Origin: Evansella tamaricis
GTDB taxonomy: Bacteria > Bacillota > Bacilli > Bacillales > Salisediminibacteriaceae
Assembly: GCF_019042215.1 (NCBI RefSeq)
Contig: NZ_JAHQCS010000134.1
Location: 1-42,803 of the forward strand
DNA: 42,803 nt
Direction: 5' to 3'
The stretch's first letter is position 1. The number at the start of each line of letters is the position of its first letter. Positions 8,537 through 15,648 of this stretch are shown here, in pieces. Made by a program: the position numbers and the translations under genes. The notes under the pieces were generated by a model, which made no database searches, was not told where the DNA came from, and saw nothing but the letters and a program-made list of their open reading frames with translations.

Positions 8537-8773
8537 ATGGATGATAAAAAAATGATAGATTTAAAGAATAAAGTAATAGATCTAAAGCGATTTGCTTTTA
8601 TTTTATTAGCGTTAAGCGGCTTTTTAAGTGTAGGTCTTGTATTGCCAAATGAGACGATTACAGCGGAACAACAAGGAATGATAGTAGGATTAATTGGTAT
8701 CTTATTACTTTCTGCTTTTTTCATTCACCGATCAGCAATGACTACACAACGTATTATTAATGAAGAAAGATAA
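8537..8773 (+). CDS. yrhC: YrhC family small membrane protein
   Basis: Protein of 78 residues with two predicted membrane segments (about residues 19-36 and 45-63) between charged ends. It matches the size and pattern of YrhC, which follows mtnN-mccA-mccB in B. subtilis. Function is unknown. AGAGGTG at 8525-8530 supports ATG 8537; GTG 8528 lies within that site. It has its own promoter-like element and terminator, so it seems to be a single-gene unit here. Confidence 0.8.
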   Translation: MDDKKMIDLKNKVIDLKRFAFILLALSGFLSVGLVLPNETITAEQQGMIVGLIGILLLSAFFIHRSAMTTQRIINEER

Positions 8774-8785
8774 TACCAAATCTAT

Positions 8786-8817
8786 AACACACTTTCCAAA
8801 TGGAGAGTGTGTTTTTT
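8786..8817 (+). terminator. Rho-independent terminator after yrhC
   Basis: Twelve-base stem 8786-8797 (AACACACTTTCC) with 8802-8813 (GGAGAGTGTGTT), one G-U pair, loop AAAT, then a T-run ending at 8817. Confidence 0.9.
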
Positions 8818-8890
8818 GCTAGATTGTACTATATAATAAGTAGATTAGAGGAAGTAAAAGTATATCTAGTACATAAGCGGAGTGAATATT

Positions 8891-10381
8891 ATGAATACAA
8901 AAAGACCATTCGTTTTAGCTGCTGTTATGCTAGGCATGTTTATGGCAGCCGTGGAAGCAACGATCGTTGCAACTGCAATGCCAAGTATTGTATCAGACCT
9001 TGGGGGATTTTCCTTATTTAGCTGGGTATTCTCCTCTTATTTACTGATGCAAGTTGTAATGATTCCCATTTACGGAAAGCTTTCTGATATGTTCGGCAGA
9101 AAAATAATCTTCTGTATTGGAATATCTATTTTCCTTGTTGGTTCTTTTTTATGTGGACTGTCTACCACTATTGAGTTTTTAATACTAAGCAGGTTTATTC
9201 AAGGTATTGGGGCAGGTGCAGTTCAGCCAATTGCAACAACCATCGTTGGAGATATTTATACAAAGGAAGAGCGTGCCAAGATTCAAGGATATCTAGCCAG
9301 TGTGTGGGGAATTTCTTCTGTAATGGGTCCAGTACTTGGGGGCATCTTTGTGGCAGTTGCCCATTGGAAATGGGTATTTTGGGTTAATATCCCCTTCGGA
9401 ATTATTGCAATGATTGGCGTCATTATCTTCCTTCACGAAGAGGTGGAGAAACAAACAAAGAAAATTGATTATATTGGATCAGGATTACTACTTGTAACTG
9501 TAAGTGCATTAATGATTGTCTTTATACAAGGTGGCGTGTATTGGTCATGGACATCACCACAAATTATTTCATTAATGTTATTAGTTGTCGTTGCTTTTTT
9601 CTTATTTTTATACCAGGAAAAGCGTGCGGAGGATCCAGTAATGTCGTTGTCCATATGGCGGCATAAGTTAATAGCAACTGCTAATGTTGCGTCTTTAACA
9701 CTTGGGGCAATGTTGATTGGGGTCTCCAGTTTTCTCCCGACATATGTACAAATCGTCTTGGATCAACCAGCAGTGATTGCGGGATTTACCTTAACGATGG
9801 TAAGTATTGGATGGCCGATCTCTTCCACTTTGGCAGGGCGGTGGATCATTACAAAGGGAACTTGGAAAACAGCCATGTACGGAGGAGTTTCCATCCTAAT
9901 TGGATCTATTTTATTTCTTACATTATCTATTGTTCAACATCCTCTTTGGGCAGGAGCAGGTTCTTTTTTCCTTGGTGCAGGAATGGGATTTTCAACAACA
10001 ACATTTATTGTAAGTATTCAAAGTACGGTATCTTGGCGTCTAAGGGGAGTTGCAACGGCATCCAATATGTTTATGCGTCTGTTAGGTAGTGCCCTTGGAG
10101 TTGCCATGCTTGGTGGGATTTTAAACACTAGAATGAAGCAATATCTAGAAGGTGTTATGGAAGGGGAGGACTTTACAATAAAACCTTCTTTGGATGTCGT
10201 GAACCTATTGTTAGATCCAATTGGGAGGGAACAGTTTACAGTGAGGGAAAGGGAATTGATCGAAGAAGGGCTTACGAGCTCTCTTAACAGTGTTTATGTG
10301 GGGGTTTTTATTCTTGCTTTAATAAGTTTTTTCCTCATTATTAATTTGCCTAAAAATGAATCTAATGATTTGGATAAATAG
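8891..10381 (+). CDS. MFS multidrug exporter, DHA2 (14-TM) family
   Basis: Major facilitator of 496 residues with about 14 hydrophobic helices, as in EmrB/LmrB/Bmr3-type drug:H+ antiporters. The first helix carries the DHA2 motif (VEATIVATAMPSI), the loop between helices 2 and 3 has motif A (GKLSDMFGRK), and helix 5 shows motif C (GPVLGG). It probably exports hydrophobic or cationic drugs in exchange for protons; the real substrate is unknown. GGAGTG at 8879-8884 supports ATG 8891; GTG 8882 overlaps it. It stands alone with its own terminator and no adjacent regulator. Confidence 0.9.
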   Translation: MNTKRPFVLAAVMLGMFMAAVEATIVATAMPSIVSDLGGFSLFSWVFSSYLLMQVVMIPIYGKLSDMFGRKIIFCIGISIFLVGSFLCGLSTTIEFLILSRFIQGIGAGAVQPIATTIVGDIYTKEERAKIQGYLASVWGISSVMGPVLGGIFVAVAHWKWVFWVNIPFGIIAMIGVIIFLHEEVEKQTKKIDYIGSGLLLVTVSALMIVFIQGGVYWSWTSPQIISLMLLVVVAFFLFLYQEKRAEDPVMSLSIWRHKLIATANVASLTLGAMLIGVSSFLPTYVQIVLDQPAVIAGFTLTMVSIGWPISSTLAGRWIITKGTWKTAMYGGVSILIGSILFLTLSIVQHPLWAGAGSFFLGAGMGFSTTTFIVSIQSTVSWRLRGVATASNMFMRLLGSALGVAMLGGILNTRMKQYLEGVMEGEDFTIKPSLDVVNLLLDPIGREQFTVRERELIEEGLTSSLNSVYVGVFILALISFFLIINLPKNESNDLDK

Positions 10382-10395
10382 TGTGATGAGAGTAT

Positions 10396-10430
10396 GGGGG
10401 TTAACTTATACCCCCGTTTTGCTTTTTTTT
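10396..10430. terminator. Terminator shared by the MFS gene and the convergent NUDIX gene
   Basis: GGGGGT (10396-10401) pairs with ACCCCC (10410-10415), followed by GTTTTG and a run of eight T residues to 10430 for the plus strand. The hairpin overlaps the stop codon of the minus-strand gene. Confidence 0.75.
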
Positions 10431-11044
10431 ATCTCATCCATCACATGAGTGAGGATCCTCGCAGTGAGTCCCCAAATAACCTTTCCATCATATTCGTAAA
10501 ACTGCTCGGTAACTTTACTTGTTCTCCAATTATAATTTTCACCATTTGGGATAAGGTGATATGGAAACTCTTTCTCAGGTTGAACTTGCAAATAAATATA
10601 ATGTTCCTGTGGGGCCGTTTTTAAGAAGTAGGAAACAGGAACATAAAAAATTTCTTTCACCTCTGCGTCATTTTTTTTAAGTGGGGCATCAGAATGAATC
10701 ATCCCTAAAAATGGGTATAGAATTATCTGGAATGGAGTAATTAAATAATCCAATTCTCCAATTACTTGTGTGTCGGAAGGCACTACTCCTAGTTCTTCAC
10801 ATAACTCCCTAGTTGCTGCCTGTTCGTAAGAAGCGTCTGTTGAGTCAACTTTGCCCCCTGGAAAACAAACTTCACCAGGTTGTCGTATATTTTGAGCACG
10901 CACTTCGAAAACGAAATGTAACACCCCATTTCGTTTGATCAAGGGTACAAAGATGGCAAAATGTTTATATAATTCATGTTCTAATATATTTGCTTTTCTT
11001 GCCTGAAAATGATTCATAAGATATGGTAGGTCCCCAAGGTTCAC
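10406..11044 (-). CDS. NUDIX hydrolase, coenzyme A pyrophosphatase-like
   Basis: Protein of 212 residues with the UPF0035 and NUDIX signature of the CoA diphosphatase branch (NudL/YeaB type): EVRAQNIRQPGEVCFPGG runs straight into the NUDIX box GGKVDSTDASYEQAATREL followed by CEELG. The C-terminal IWGLTARIL is also typical. This branch splits CoA or related nucleoside diphosphates into 3',5'-ADP and phosphopantetheine. I prefer GTG at 11044 because GGGGTGA lies just upstream on the minus strand; the in-frame GTG at 11053 has that sequence inside the start region. It is convergent with the MFS gene and apparently monocistronic. Confidence 0.85.
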   Translation of the reverse strand: MNLGDLPYLMNHFQARKANILEHELYKHFAIFVPLIKRNGVLHFVFEVRAQNIRQPGEVCFPGGKVDSTDASYEQAATRELCEELGVVPSDTQVIGELDYLITPFQIILYPFLGMIHSDAPLKKNDAEVKEIFYVPVSYFLKTAPQEHYIYLQVQPEKEFPYHLIPNGENYNWRTSKVTEQFYEYDGKVIWGLTARILTHVMDEIKKSKTGV

Positions 11045-11137
11045 TGATTTCACCCCACTAAATAATAAGTAATGTTAGGTTTTTCTCCTAAGTTTACGAA
11101 AAGAGCCTAATTTAATAGTATCAAATGTTTTTTTCTT

Positions 11138-11166
11138 TTTCATGAAAATGTTTCAATTTCATGAAA
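11138..11166. promoter_or_regulatory. Two copies of the palindrome TTTCATGAAA upstream of the HPr-like gene
   Basis: The 10-base palindrome TTTCATGAAA occurs at 11138-11147 and again at 11157-11166, centres 19 bases apart. The second copy ends just before the -35 box of the promoter at 11170. This looks like a tandem operator for a dimeric regulator, but I do not know which one. Confidence 0.4.
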
Positions 11167-11169
11167 TAA

Positions 11170-11198
11170 TTGTATTATTAGTAACTTAAACTTATAAT
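11170..11198 (+). promoter_or_regulatory. SigA-type promoter of the HPr-like gene
   Basis: TTGTAT (11170-11175), 17-base spacer, TATAAT (11193-11198). The -10 box is perfect and spacing ideal; the start codon follows 35 bases downstream with a GGAGG ribosome binding site. Confidence 0.75.
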
Positions 11199-11232
11199 AA
11201 AATTATAAAGGTAAATAGAGGAGGCGGTTATA

Positions 11233-11475
11233 ATGAAACTAACTGTTAAACGACCTATTTTTGCAGAATCTGCTAGTAAATTTGTTAACACAGCAAGTAA
11301 GTATTCTGCCACTATTCTTATTAAGAAGGATCATTGGGTGGTAGATGCAAAAAGTTTACTGGGTGTTTTAGCACTATCTTTACAACCAGGGGACGTTGTG
11401 GAATTTACGATGGATGGGGAACAGGACGAAGGGTTTTTGGATGAAGTTGTTACCTCTGGTTTATTTGACAAATAA
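11233..11475 (+). CDS. HPr/Crh-like protein lacking the phosphorylatable histidine
   Basis: Protein of 80 residues with the fold pattern of HPr, the phosphocarrier of the sugar phosphotransferase system. The segment KFVNTASKYSATI matches the helix after the active site and AKSLLGVLALSL matches the regulatory Ser46 region, with S41 in the serine position. In the place of the active-site motif (HAR) it has F10-A11-E12, so it cannot accept phosphate from enzyme I. B. subtilis Crh also lacks His15 (Gln instead) and acts with CcpA when phosphorylated on Ser46; this protein may play a regulatory role of that kind. That is inference. AGAGGAGG at 11218-11225 fixes ATG 11233. It has its own promoter and terminator and lies 137 bases before an alpha-glucosidase gene. 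Confidence 0.8.
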   Translation: MKLTVKRPIFAESASKFVNTASKYSATILIKKDHWVVDAKSLLGVLALSLQPGDVVEFTMDGEQDEGFLDEVVTSGLFDK

Positions 11476-11484
11476 TGTAAAATA

Positions 11485-11522
11485 AAAAGCTGCTACCTAA
11501 GTAAAGGTAACAGCTTTTTTTC
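11485..11522 (+). terminator. Rho-independent terminator after the HPr-like gene
   Basis: Arms AAAAGCTGCTACCT (11485-11498) and AGGTAACAGCTTTT (11505-11518), one mismatch, followed by a run of T residues to 11522. Confidence 0.9.
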
Positions 11523-11612
11523 CTTAGTATAGCTAATTTTCTTATCATCCTACATGGTCATCGGTTCGAAGGTATGGATGGAAAGAGTGATGATAAAGAA
11601 GGGGGAAGTTTT

Positions 11613-13307
11613 ATGGTTCAACAAAAGAAATGGTGGAAGGAAAGTGTAGTTTATCAAATCTATCCTAGGAGTTTTTATGATAGTAATGGGGATGGCATAG
11701 GAGACTTAAATGGAATAACAGAAAAATTGGATTATTTAAATGCATTGGGAATAGATGTGATTTGGCTGTCTCCAGTTTATGATTCTCCAAATGATGATAA
11801 CGGATATGATATTCGAGATTATCAAGCGATCATGACTGAATTCGGTACAATGAGTGACTGGGAAAGATTGGTCGAGGAAATACATAAACGTGAAATGAAA
11901 TTGATGATGGATCTTGTAGTGAACCATTCTTCTGATGAGCATCATTGGTTTATGGAAGCGAGAAAATCAAAAGATAACCCGTATCGAGATTATTATATAT
12001 GGCGTCCCGGTAAAGCTGATGGCACAGAACCGAACAACTGGGAATCTGCTTTTAGCGGTTCAGCATGGGAGTATGATGAAGTAACTGATGAATATTATTT
12101 ACACTTGTTTTCCAAAAAACAGCCTGATTTAAATTGGGAGAATCCTCAACTCCGTCATGATATTTATTCCATGATGAAATGGTGGCTTGATAAGGGAGTG
12201 GATGGTTTCCGAATGGATGTTATTAACTTTATTTCCAAGGTACCAGAACTCCCTGATGGAGCTAATCCAAAAGGAAAGAAGTATGTTTCTGGCGGAGAGT
12301 ATTATATGTATGGACCTAGAATACATGAGTTTCTACGTGAAATGAATCAAAAGGCGTTAAAGGGTTATGATGTCATGACTGTTGGGGAAATGCCGGGTGT
12401 AACTCCAGAACAAGCGGTTAAATATACTAAGGAGGATCGGGAAGAGGTTAATATGGTATTTCAATTTGAGCATGTGGATCTTGATTCAGGCCCGGAGGGT
12501 AAATGGGATTTACGCCCACTTCCACTAAGAGATTTTAAAAATAACTTAACCAAATGGCAAAAGGCATTGGATAGAGAAGGATGGAACAGTTTATATTTAA
12601 ATAATCATGATCAACCGAGAATGGTTTCCCGATTTGGTAATGATAAGGAATACCGAGTGGAATCTGCAAAAATGTTGGCAACACTCCTTCATATGATGAA
12701 AGGAACACCATATATTTACCAAGGGGAAGAAATAGGTATGACAAATGTGCAATTTGATAGCATTAAGGACTATAAAGATATTGAAACAATAAATATGTAT
12801 GAAGAAAAGCTCCAAGAAGGAATTGTCCATGAAGAGTTAATGAAACGTATATATGTTAAAGGGCGTGACAATGCAAGAACTCCTGTTCAATGGGATAATA
12901 CCAGGCACGGTGGGTTCACTACAGGGGATCCATGGATATCAGTAAATCCAAATTATGATGAAATAAATGTGGAAAAGGCACTTGAAGATAAGAACTCTAT
13001 TTTTTATTATTATCAACAACTGATTAATTTGCGGAAAACACATCCAATCATTGTTTATGGAAGTTATGATCTGATTTTAGATGACCATGAATCGATTTTC
13101 GCTTATAAAAGAATGCTAGGGGATGAATCATTATTTGTTTATTGCAATTTCTCACAGGAAGAATTTCAAGTGGATATGCCGAGTGACACTGTACAAGCTA
13201 AAAAAGACATTCTAATCTCAAATTATCCTACTAATAAAATTGAGGGGGACTATGTCCTCTTAAAACCTTATGAGGCAAAAGTTATTCACTGTAGAGAGAA
13301 AGTCTGA
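11613..13307 (+). CDS. GH13 alpha-glucosidase (oligo-1,6-glucosidase type)
   Basis: Cytoplasmic glycoside hydrolase family 13 enzyme of 564 residues, subfamily 31 type. The catalytic triad is visible: nucleophile D202 (GFRMDVI), acid/base E259 (TVGEMPG) and D333 (NNHDQPR). The valine after the nucleophile is the residue associated with alpha-1,6 specificity in oligo-1,6-glucosidases; a trehalose-6-phosphate hydrolase is the main alternative and cannot be excluded by reading alone. There is no signal peptide, so it acts on imported oligosaccharides. GAAGGGGGAAG at 11599-11609 supports ATG 11613; the longer frame from 11574 has no site. No transporter or regulator adjoins it. Confidence 0.9.
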   Translation: MVQQKKWWKESVVYQIYPRSFYDSNGDGIGDLNGITEKLDYLNALGIDVIWLSPVYDSPNDDNGYDIRDYQAIMTEFGTMSDWERLVEEIHKREMKLMMDLVVNHSSDEHHWFMEARKSKDNPYRDYYIWRPGKADGTEPNNWESAFSGSAWEYDEVTDEYYLHLFSKKQPDLNWENPQLRHDIYSMMKWWLDKGVDGFRMDVINFISKVPELPDGANPKGKKYVSGGEYYMYGPRIHEFLREMNQKALKGYDVMTVGEMPGVTPEQAVKYTKEDREEVNMVFQFEHVDLDSGPEGKWDLRPLPLRDFKNNLTKWQKALDREGWNSLYLNNHDQPRMVSRFGNDKEYRVESAKMLATLLHMMKGTPYIYQGEEIGMTNVQFDSIKDYKDIETINMYEEKLQEGIVHEELMKRIYVKGRDNARTPVQWDNTRHGGFTTGDPWISVNPNYDEINVEKALEDKNSIFYYYQQLINLRKTHPIIVYGSYDLILDDHESIFAYKRMLGDESLFVYCNFSQEEFQVDMPSDTVQAKKDILISNYPTNKIEGDYVLLKPYEAKVIHCREKV

Positions 13308-13333
13308 AGTAAGACAGATCCTAAACAAGTTAA

Positions 13334-13362
13334 TTGTCAAATTCTCTAATTGTTGTTAAGAT
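13334..13362 (+). promoter_or_regulatory. SigA-type promoter of the HesB-like gene
   Basis: TTGTCA (13334-13339), 17-base spacer, TAAGAT (13357-13362). It lies about 40 bases before the start codon and shows the HesB-like gene has its own transcription signal. Confidence 0.55.
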
Positions 13363-13404
13363 ATTTTAGGAATAGACAAGGTCTTTACTAATGAGGTGAT
13401 AAAG

Positions 13405-13689
13405 TTGAACATATCTGATAACGCGAAAGAATTTATTCAAGAAGTTATGGAAGAGCATGGGGTGACTACAATCAAAGTCTTTTTTGCTGGAATGGGCTGA
13501 GGTGGTCCCCAATTGGGTCTGTCTCTGGATGAGACAGCAGAAGATGATATCATAGAAGTAATTAATGGCATATCTGTGGCATTTGATCCCATGATTCATT
13601 CCCACACAAAGGAATTAACGCTGGAATTAAAAGTAACCCCTGAAGGGAAGGGGTTAATGATAACAGGTAATGAATCGGACTGTTGCTAA
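13405..13689 (+). CDS. HesB-like selenoprotein with in-frame TGA (Sec32)
   Basis: The frame from TTG 13405 runs 94 codons to TAA 13687-13689 if the TGA at 13498-13500 is read as selenocysteine. The product begins MNISDNAKEFIQEVMEEHG and around the TGA reads KVFFAGMG-U-GGPQLGLSLDE, ending DCC. This is the pattern of HesB-related small proteins (TIGR01911 family), some of which are known selenoproteins with Sec at the first cluster-binding cysteine of IscA/HesB. U32, C93 and C94 would be the metal ligands, suggesting an Fe-S or metal carrier. GAGGTGAT at 13393-13400 is the ribosome binding site. A SECIS-like hairpin follows the TGA. Both halves keep family-like sequence, arguing against a decayed gene. 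A Cys-to-stop mutation remains the alternative. Confidence 0.85.
13519..13537 (+). promoter_or_regulatory. Candidate bacterial SECIS element
   Basis: Perfect 7-base stem CTGTCTC (13519-13525) and GAGACAG (13531-13537) closing the loop TGGAT. The loop G at 13527 lies 27 bases after the TGA. This fits the known bacterial pattern for SelB binding: a short stem, a small loop with G near its start, and a 16-37 base distance. The hairpin lies inside the coding sequence (codons for LSLDET). Confidence 0.75.
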
Positions 13690-13719
13690 AAGGTTGCTGC
13701 CCTGTGGCAGCAGCCTTTT
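13688..13719. terminator. Bidirectional terminator between the HesB-like gene and the methyltransferase
   Basis: Arms AAAAGGTTGCTGCC (13688-13701) and GGCAGCAGCCTTTT (13706-13719) pair over 14 bases with one G-U pair and loop CTGT. A residues on the left and T residues on the right let it serve both convergent genes. Confidence 0.9.
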
Positions 13720-14335
13720 ATGTTTCTTTTTTTGCAACTGCAATACCGATAGGGTAATATCGGTCTTTCCTTGGGTGTTCAAACATTACTCCCCTTTGGA
13801 AATAAAATTCCACTGTCTCAAACGAAAGAAAAAGTTCCTTAAACTCCTGAACAGTTAATTGATGATAATGGAACGGCTCTTTTGAAGGTTTTCCCCTTCC
13901 TTGCCCAAACGGTGTGGATAAAATAAGTGTTCCCCCTGGATTTAGTAATGCCGTAATTCGTTCCATAAATGTTATGTCATCTTCCACATGCTCGATCGTC
14001 TCAAAGCTGACAATGGTATCAAATGTACCTATTTCGTCTTTTAATTTGGGGTTCATGATATCGCCTTGTCTGTAGGTGAGGAGTGGATGATAATAGTTTT
14101 TGATCGCATAATCAATGGCATCATGGGATATATCTGCTGCGGTTAGCCCACTGATCTCCTTTTTCCGCGCTTTCGCTAACATTTTACTTCCATATCCGGA
14201 ACCACATGCGATATCTAATACACGCCCACTCACAAAAGGCTCTGCAAAATAATACCTGGCAATATGTTCTAATAACATCCCATTCATGGGATTCATTTTT
14301 TCGGGAATAACCCGTTCTCCAGTATACTCTAACAT
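13718..14335 (-). CDS. Class I SAM-dependent methyltransferase
   Basis: Methyltransferase of 205 residues. Motif I is VLDIACGSGYGS, the acidic end of strand 2 is in TAADIS, and strand 4 is FDTIVSFETIEHVED, followed by LNPGGTLILSTP. The N-terminal YTGERVIPE is a recurring signature of a family of Rossmann methyltransferases of unknown substrate. It could act on a small molecule, quinone-like compound or sugar. GCGGTGA upstream on the minus strand supports ATG 14335; the in-frame GTG 14344 overlaps that site. It stands alone, converging on the selenoprotein gene. Confidence 0.85.
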   Translation of the reverse strand: MLEYTGERVIPEKMNPMNGMLLEHIARYYFAEPFVSGRVLDIACGSGYGSKMLAKARKKEISGLTAADISHDAIDYAIKNYYHPLLTYRQGDIMNPKLKDEIGTFDTIVSFETIEHVEDDITFMERITALLNPGGTLILSTPFGQGRGKPSKEPFHYHQLTVQEFKELFLSFETVEFYFQRGVMFEHPRKDRYYPIGIAVAKKET

Positions 14336-14413
14336 GTACTTCACCGCTTATTTGTATAATATTGTACATGTGAATTATATCATTTTTTTAAAGGAGATAA
14401 AGATAACGTAAAT

Positions 14414-14640
14414 TATTTCCCGAAGGCTCTCTTCGCATAGATTGTTGTTTTAAATAAAAATTTTTGCTTGGATACACTACATGCGGACGCTTTCCGCGGG
14501 CACGGCCTCAGCCTCCTAGACGAAAACCGTGTCTGCGGGGTCTTCACCTCGCGCTGTTCCCGCTGGAGTCGCCGCCTTTCACTTCTCCAAGCTTTACTCA
14601 AAAAGCAACAAAGTTAACGAAAAGATCCTTCCCGAAAAAT
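14414..14640. repeat. GC-rich Bacillaceae intergenic repeat
   Basis: The core at about 14478-14580 is much richer in G+C than its surroundings and contains the phrases GCGGACGCTTTCCGCGGGC, GCCTCAGCCTCCT and GTCTTCACCTCG that recur between genes of many Bacillus relatives. GCGGA (14481-14485) can pair with the following TCCGC. AT-rich flanks with TTCGCATAGATTGTTG are also usually part of the element. The short open frames on both strands here lack coding character. Edges are approximate. The stretch 14345-14764 holds this repeat and the sigK leader, no other gene. Confidence 0.7.
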
Positions 14641-14764
14641 GATTGTGTTAAACCTAAAATGGGACATTTCAATATTATTCTTAATTGATTAATTAAGACA
14701 GACACAGACATCCCCTTGGGCGCATATAGATGAGGTACGATGCCCAAAACGGAGGTGTATGTGC

Positions 14765-15484
14765 ATGTCCAGTATGATTGCAGGGATCGCCCATATCGTT
14801 AAAGAATTATTAGTCTTTGTATCTTTTGTAAAGAATAACGCATTCCCGCAGCCGCTGAAAGCTAAGGAAGAGCAAGAGTACATTAAGCGTATGAATGAAG
14901 GGGACGAGGAAGCCAGAAACTTGCTTATTGAACATAATTTGAGACTCGTGGCTCACATCGTCAAAAAATTTGAGAACACTCGTGAAGAAAACGAGGACCT
15001 CATCTCCATTGGAACCATCGGGTTAATTAAGGCAATTGAAAGCTATTCTCCAGGAAAAGGTACGAAACTTGCGACGTATGCCGCAAGGTGCATTGAAAAT
15101 GAAATACTTATGCATCTTCGTGCCCTGAAAAAAGTCAGGAAAGATGTTTCTTTACATGACCCAATTGGTCAAGATAAGGAAGGAAATGAAATTAGTCTCA
15201 TTGATGTACTCCAGGCGGAAACGGATGATGTAGTTGAAACCATCCAATTGAATATGGAAAAAAAGCAAATTTATCAATACATCCATGTGTTGGATGAAAG
15301 GGAAAAGGAAGTAGTAGTTGGGCGTTTTGGTCTCGATTTGAAAAAGGAAAAAACTCAGCGAGAAATTGCGAAAGAATTGGGAATTTCCAGAAGTTACGTA
15401 TCGAGAATTGAAAAAAGGGCATTGATGAAGTTGTTTCATGAATTTTATCGGCATCAAAAAAATGCTTATCGAACTAGTGAATAA
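14765..15484 (+). CDS. sigK: Sporulation sigma factor pro-SigmaK
   Basis: Late mother-cell sigma factor of 239 residues. The N-terminus [20 protein letters not shown] is a 20-residue hydrophobic pro-sequence, followed by [11 protein letters not shown], where B. subtilis pro-SigmaK is cut by SpoIVFB. Region 2 includes [14 protein letters not shown] and [17 protein letters not shown], and region 4 ends with the helix-turn-helix [23 protein letters not shown]. The gene is continuous, not split by a skin-type element as in B. subtilis. GGAGGTG at 14751-14757 places the start at ATG 14765; ATG 14759 is too close. Transcription should depend on SigE and SpoIIID, but no convincing box was identified. 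Confidence 0.96.
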   Translation: MSSMIAGIAHIVKELLVFVSFVKNNAFPQPLKAKEEQEYIKRMNEGDEEARNLLIEHNLRLVAHIVKKFENTREENEDLISIGTIGLIKAIESYSPGKGTKLATYAARCIENEILMHLRALKKVRKDVSLHDPIGQDKEGNEISLIDVLQAETDDVVETIQLNMEKKQIYQYIHVLDEREKEVVVGRFGLDLKKEKTQREIAKELGISRSYVSRIEKRALMKLFHEFYRHQKNAYRTSE

Positions 15485-15499
15485 AAAGCATAAACAACG

Positions 15500-15530
15500 A
15501 AGGGTCCACCGAACAAGGTGTGCCCTTTTT
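15500..15530 (+). terminator. Rho-independent terminator after sigK
   Basis: AGGGTCCACC (15501-15510) pairs with GGTGTGCCCT (15517-15526) apart from two internal mismatches, followed by a T-run to 15530. Confidence 0.75.
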
Positions 15531-15582
15531 GTATAAACTAACTAACGTTAAAAAAACGAGGATTGTTAAGAGAGAGTATTAG

Positions 15583-15642
15583 ATTAATAAAAGCTGTCCC
15601 AAAAAGAATAGTAGTCACTCTTTTCGGCCAGCTTTTATTAAT
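15583..15642 (-). terminator. Long nested hairpin downstream of deoD
   Basis: Perfect 14-base arms ATTAATAAAAGCTG (15583-15596) and CAGCTTTTATTAAT (15629-15642). Inside, AAAAAGAATA and CTCTTTTC also nearly pair, giving one long stem. It lies just past the deoD stop on the minus strand and probably ends that transcript. Confidence 0.7.
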
Positions 15643-15648
15643 GAGATA

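Noticed and set aside
13498-13500. Reading the TGA as a true stop, giving a 31-residue peptide and a separate second frame
   Set aside because: The second half has no start with ribosome binding site, both halves align to one known family, and the TGA falls on the conserved cysteine position with a SECIS-like stem after it.
13366-13605. Minus-strand open frame of 79 codons opposite the HesB-like gene
   Set aside because: No ribosome binding site and no familiar sequence; it is the antisense shadow of the selenoprotein gene.
14413-14688. Open frames on both strands in the GC-rich repeat
   Set aside because: They overlap each other, lack ribosome binding sites, and the sequence is a dispersed intergenic repeat.
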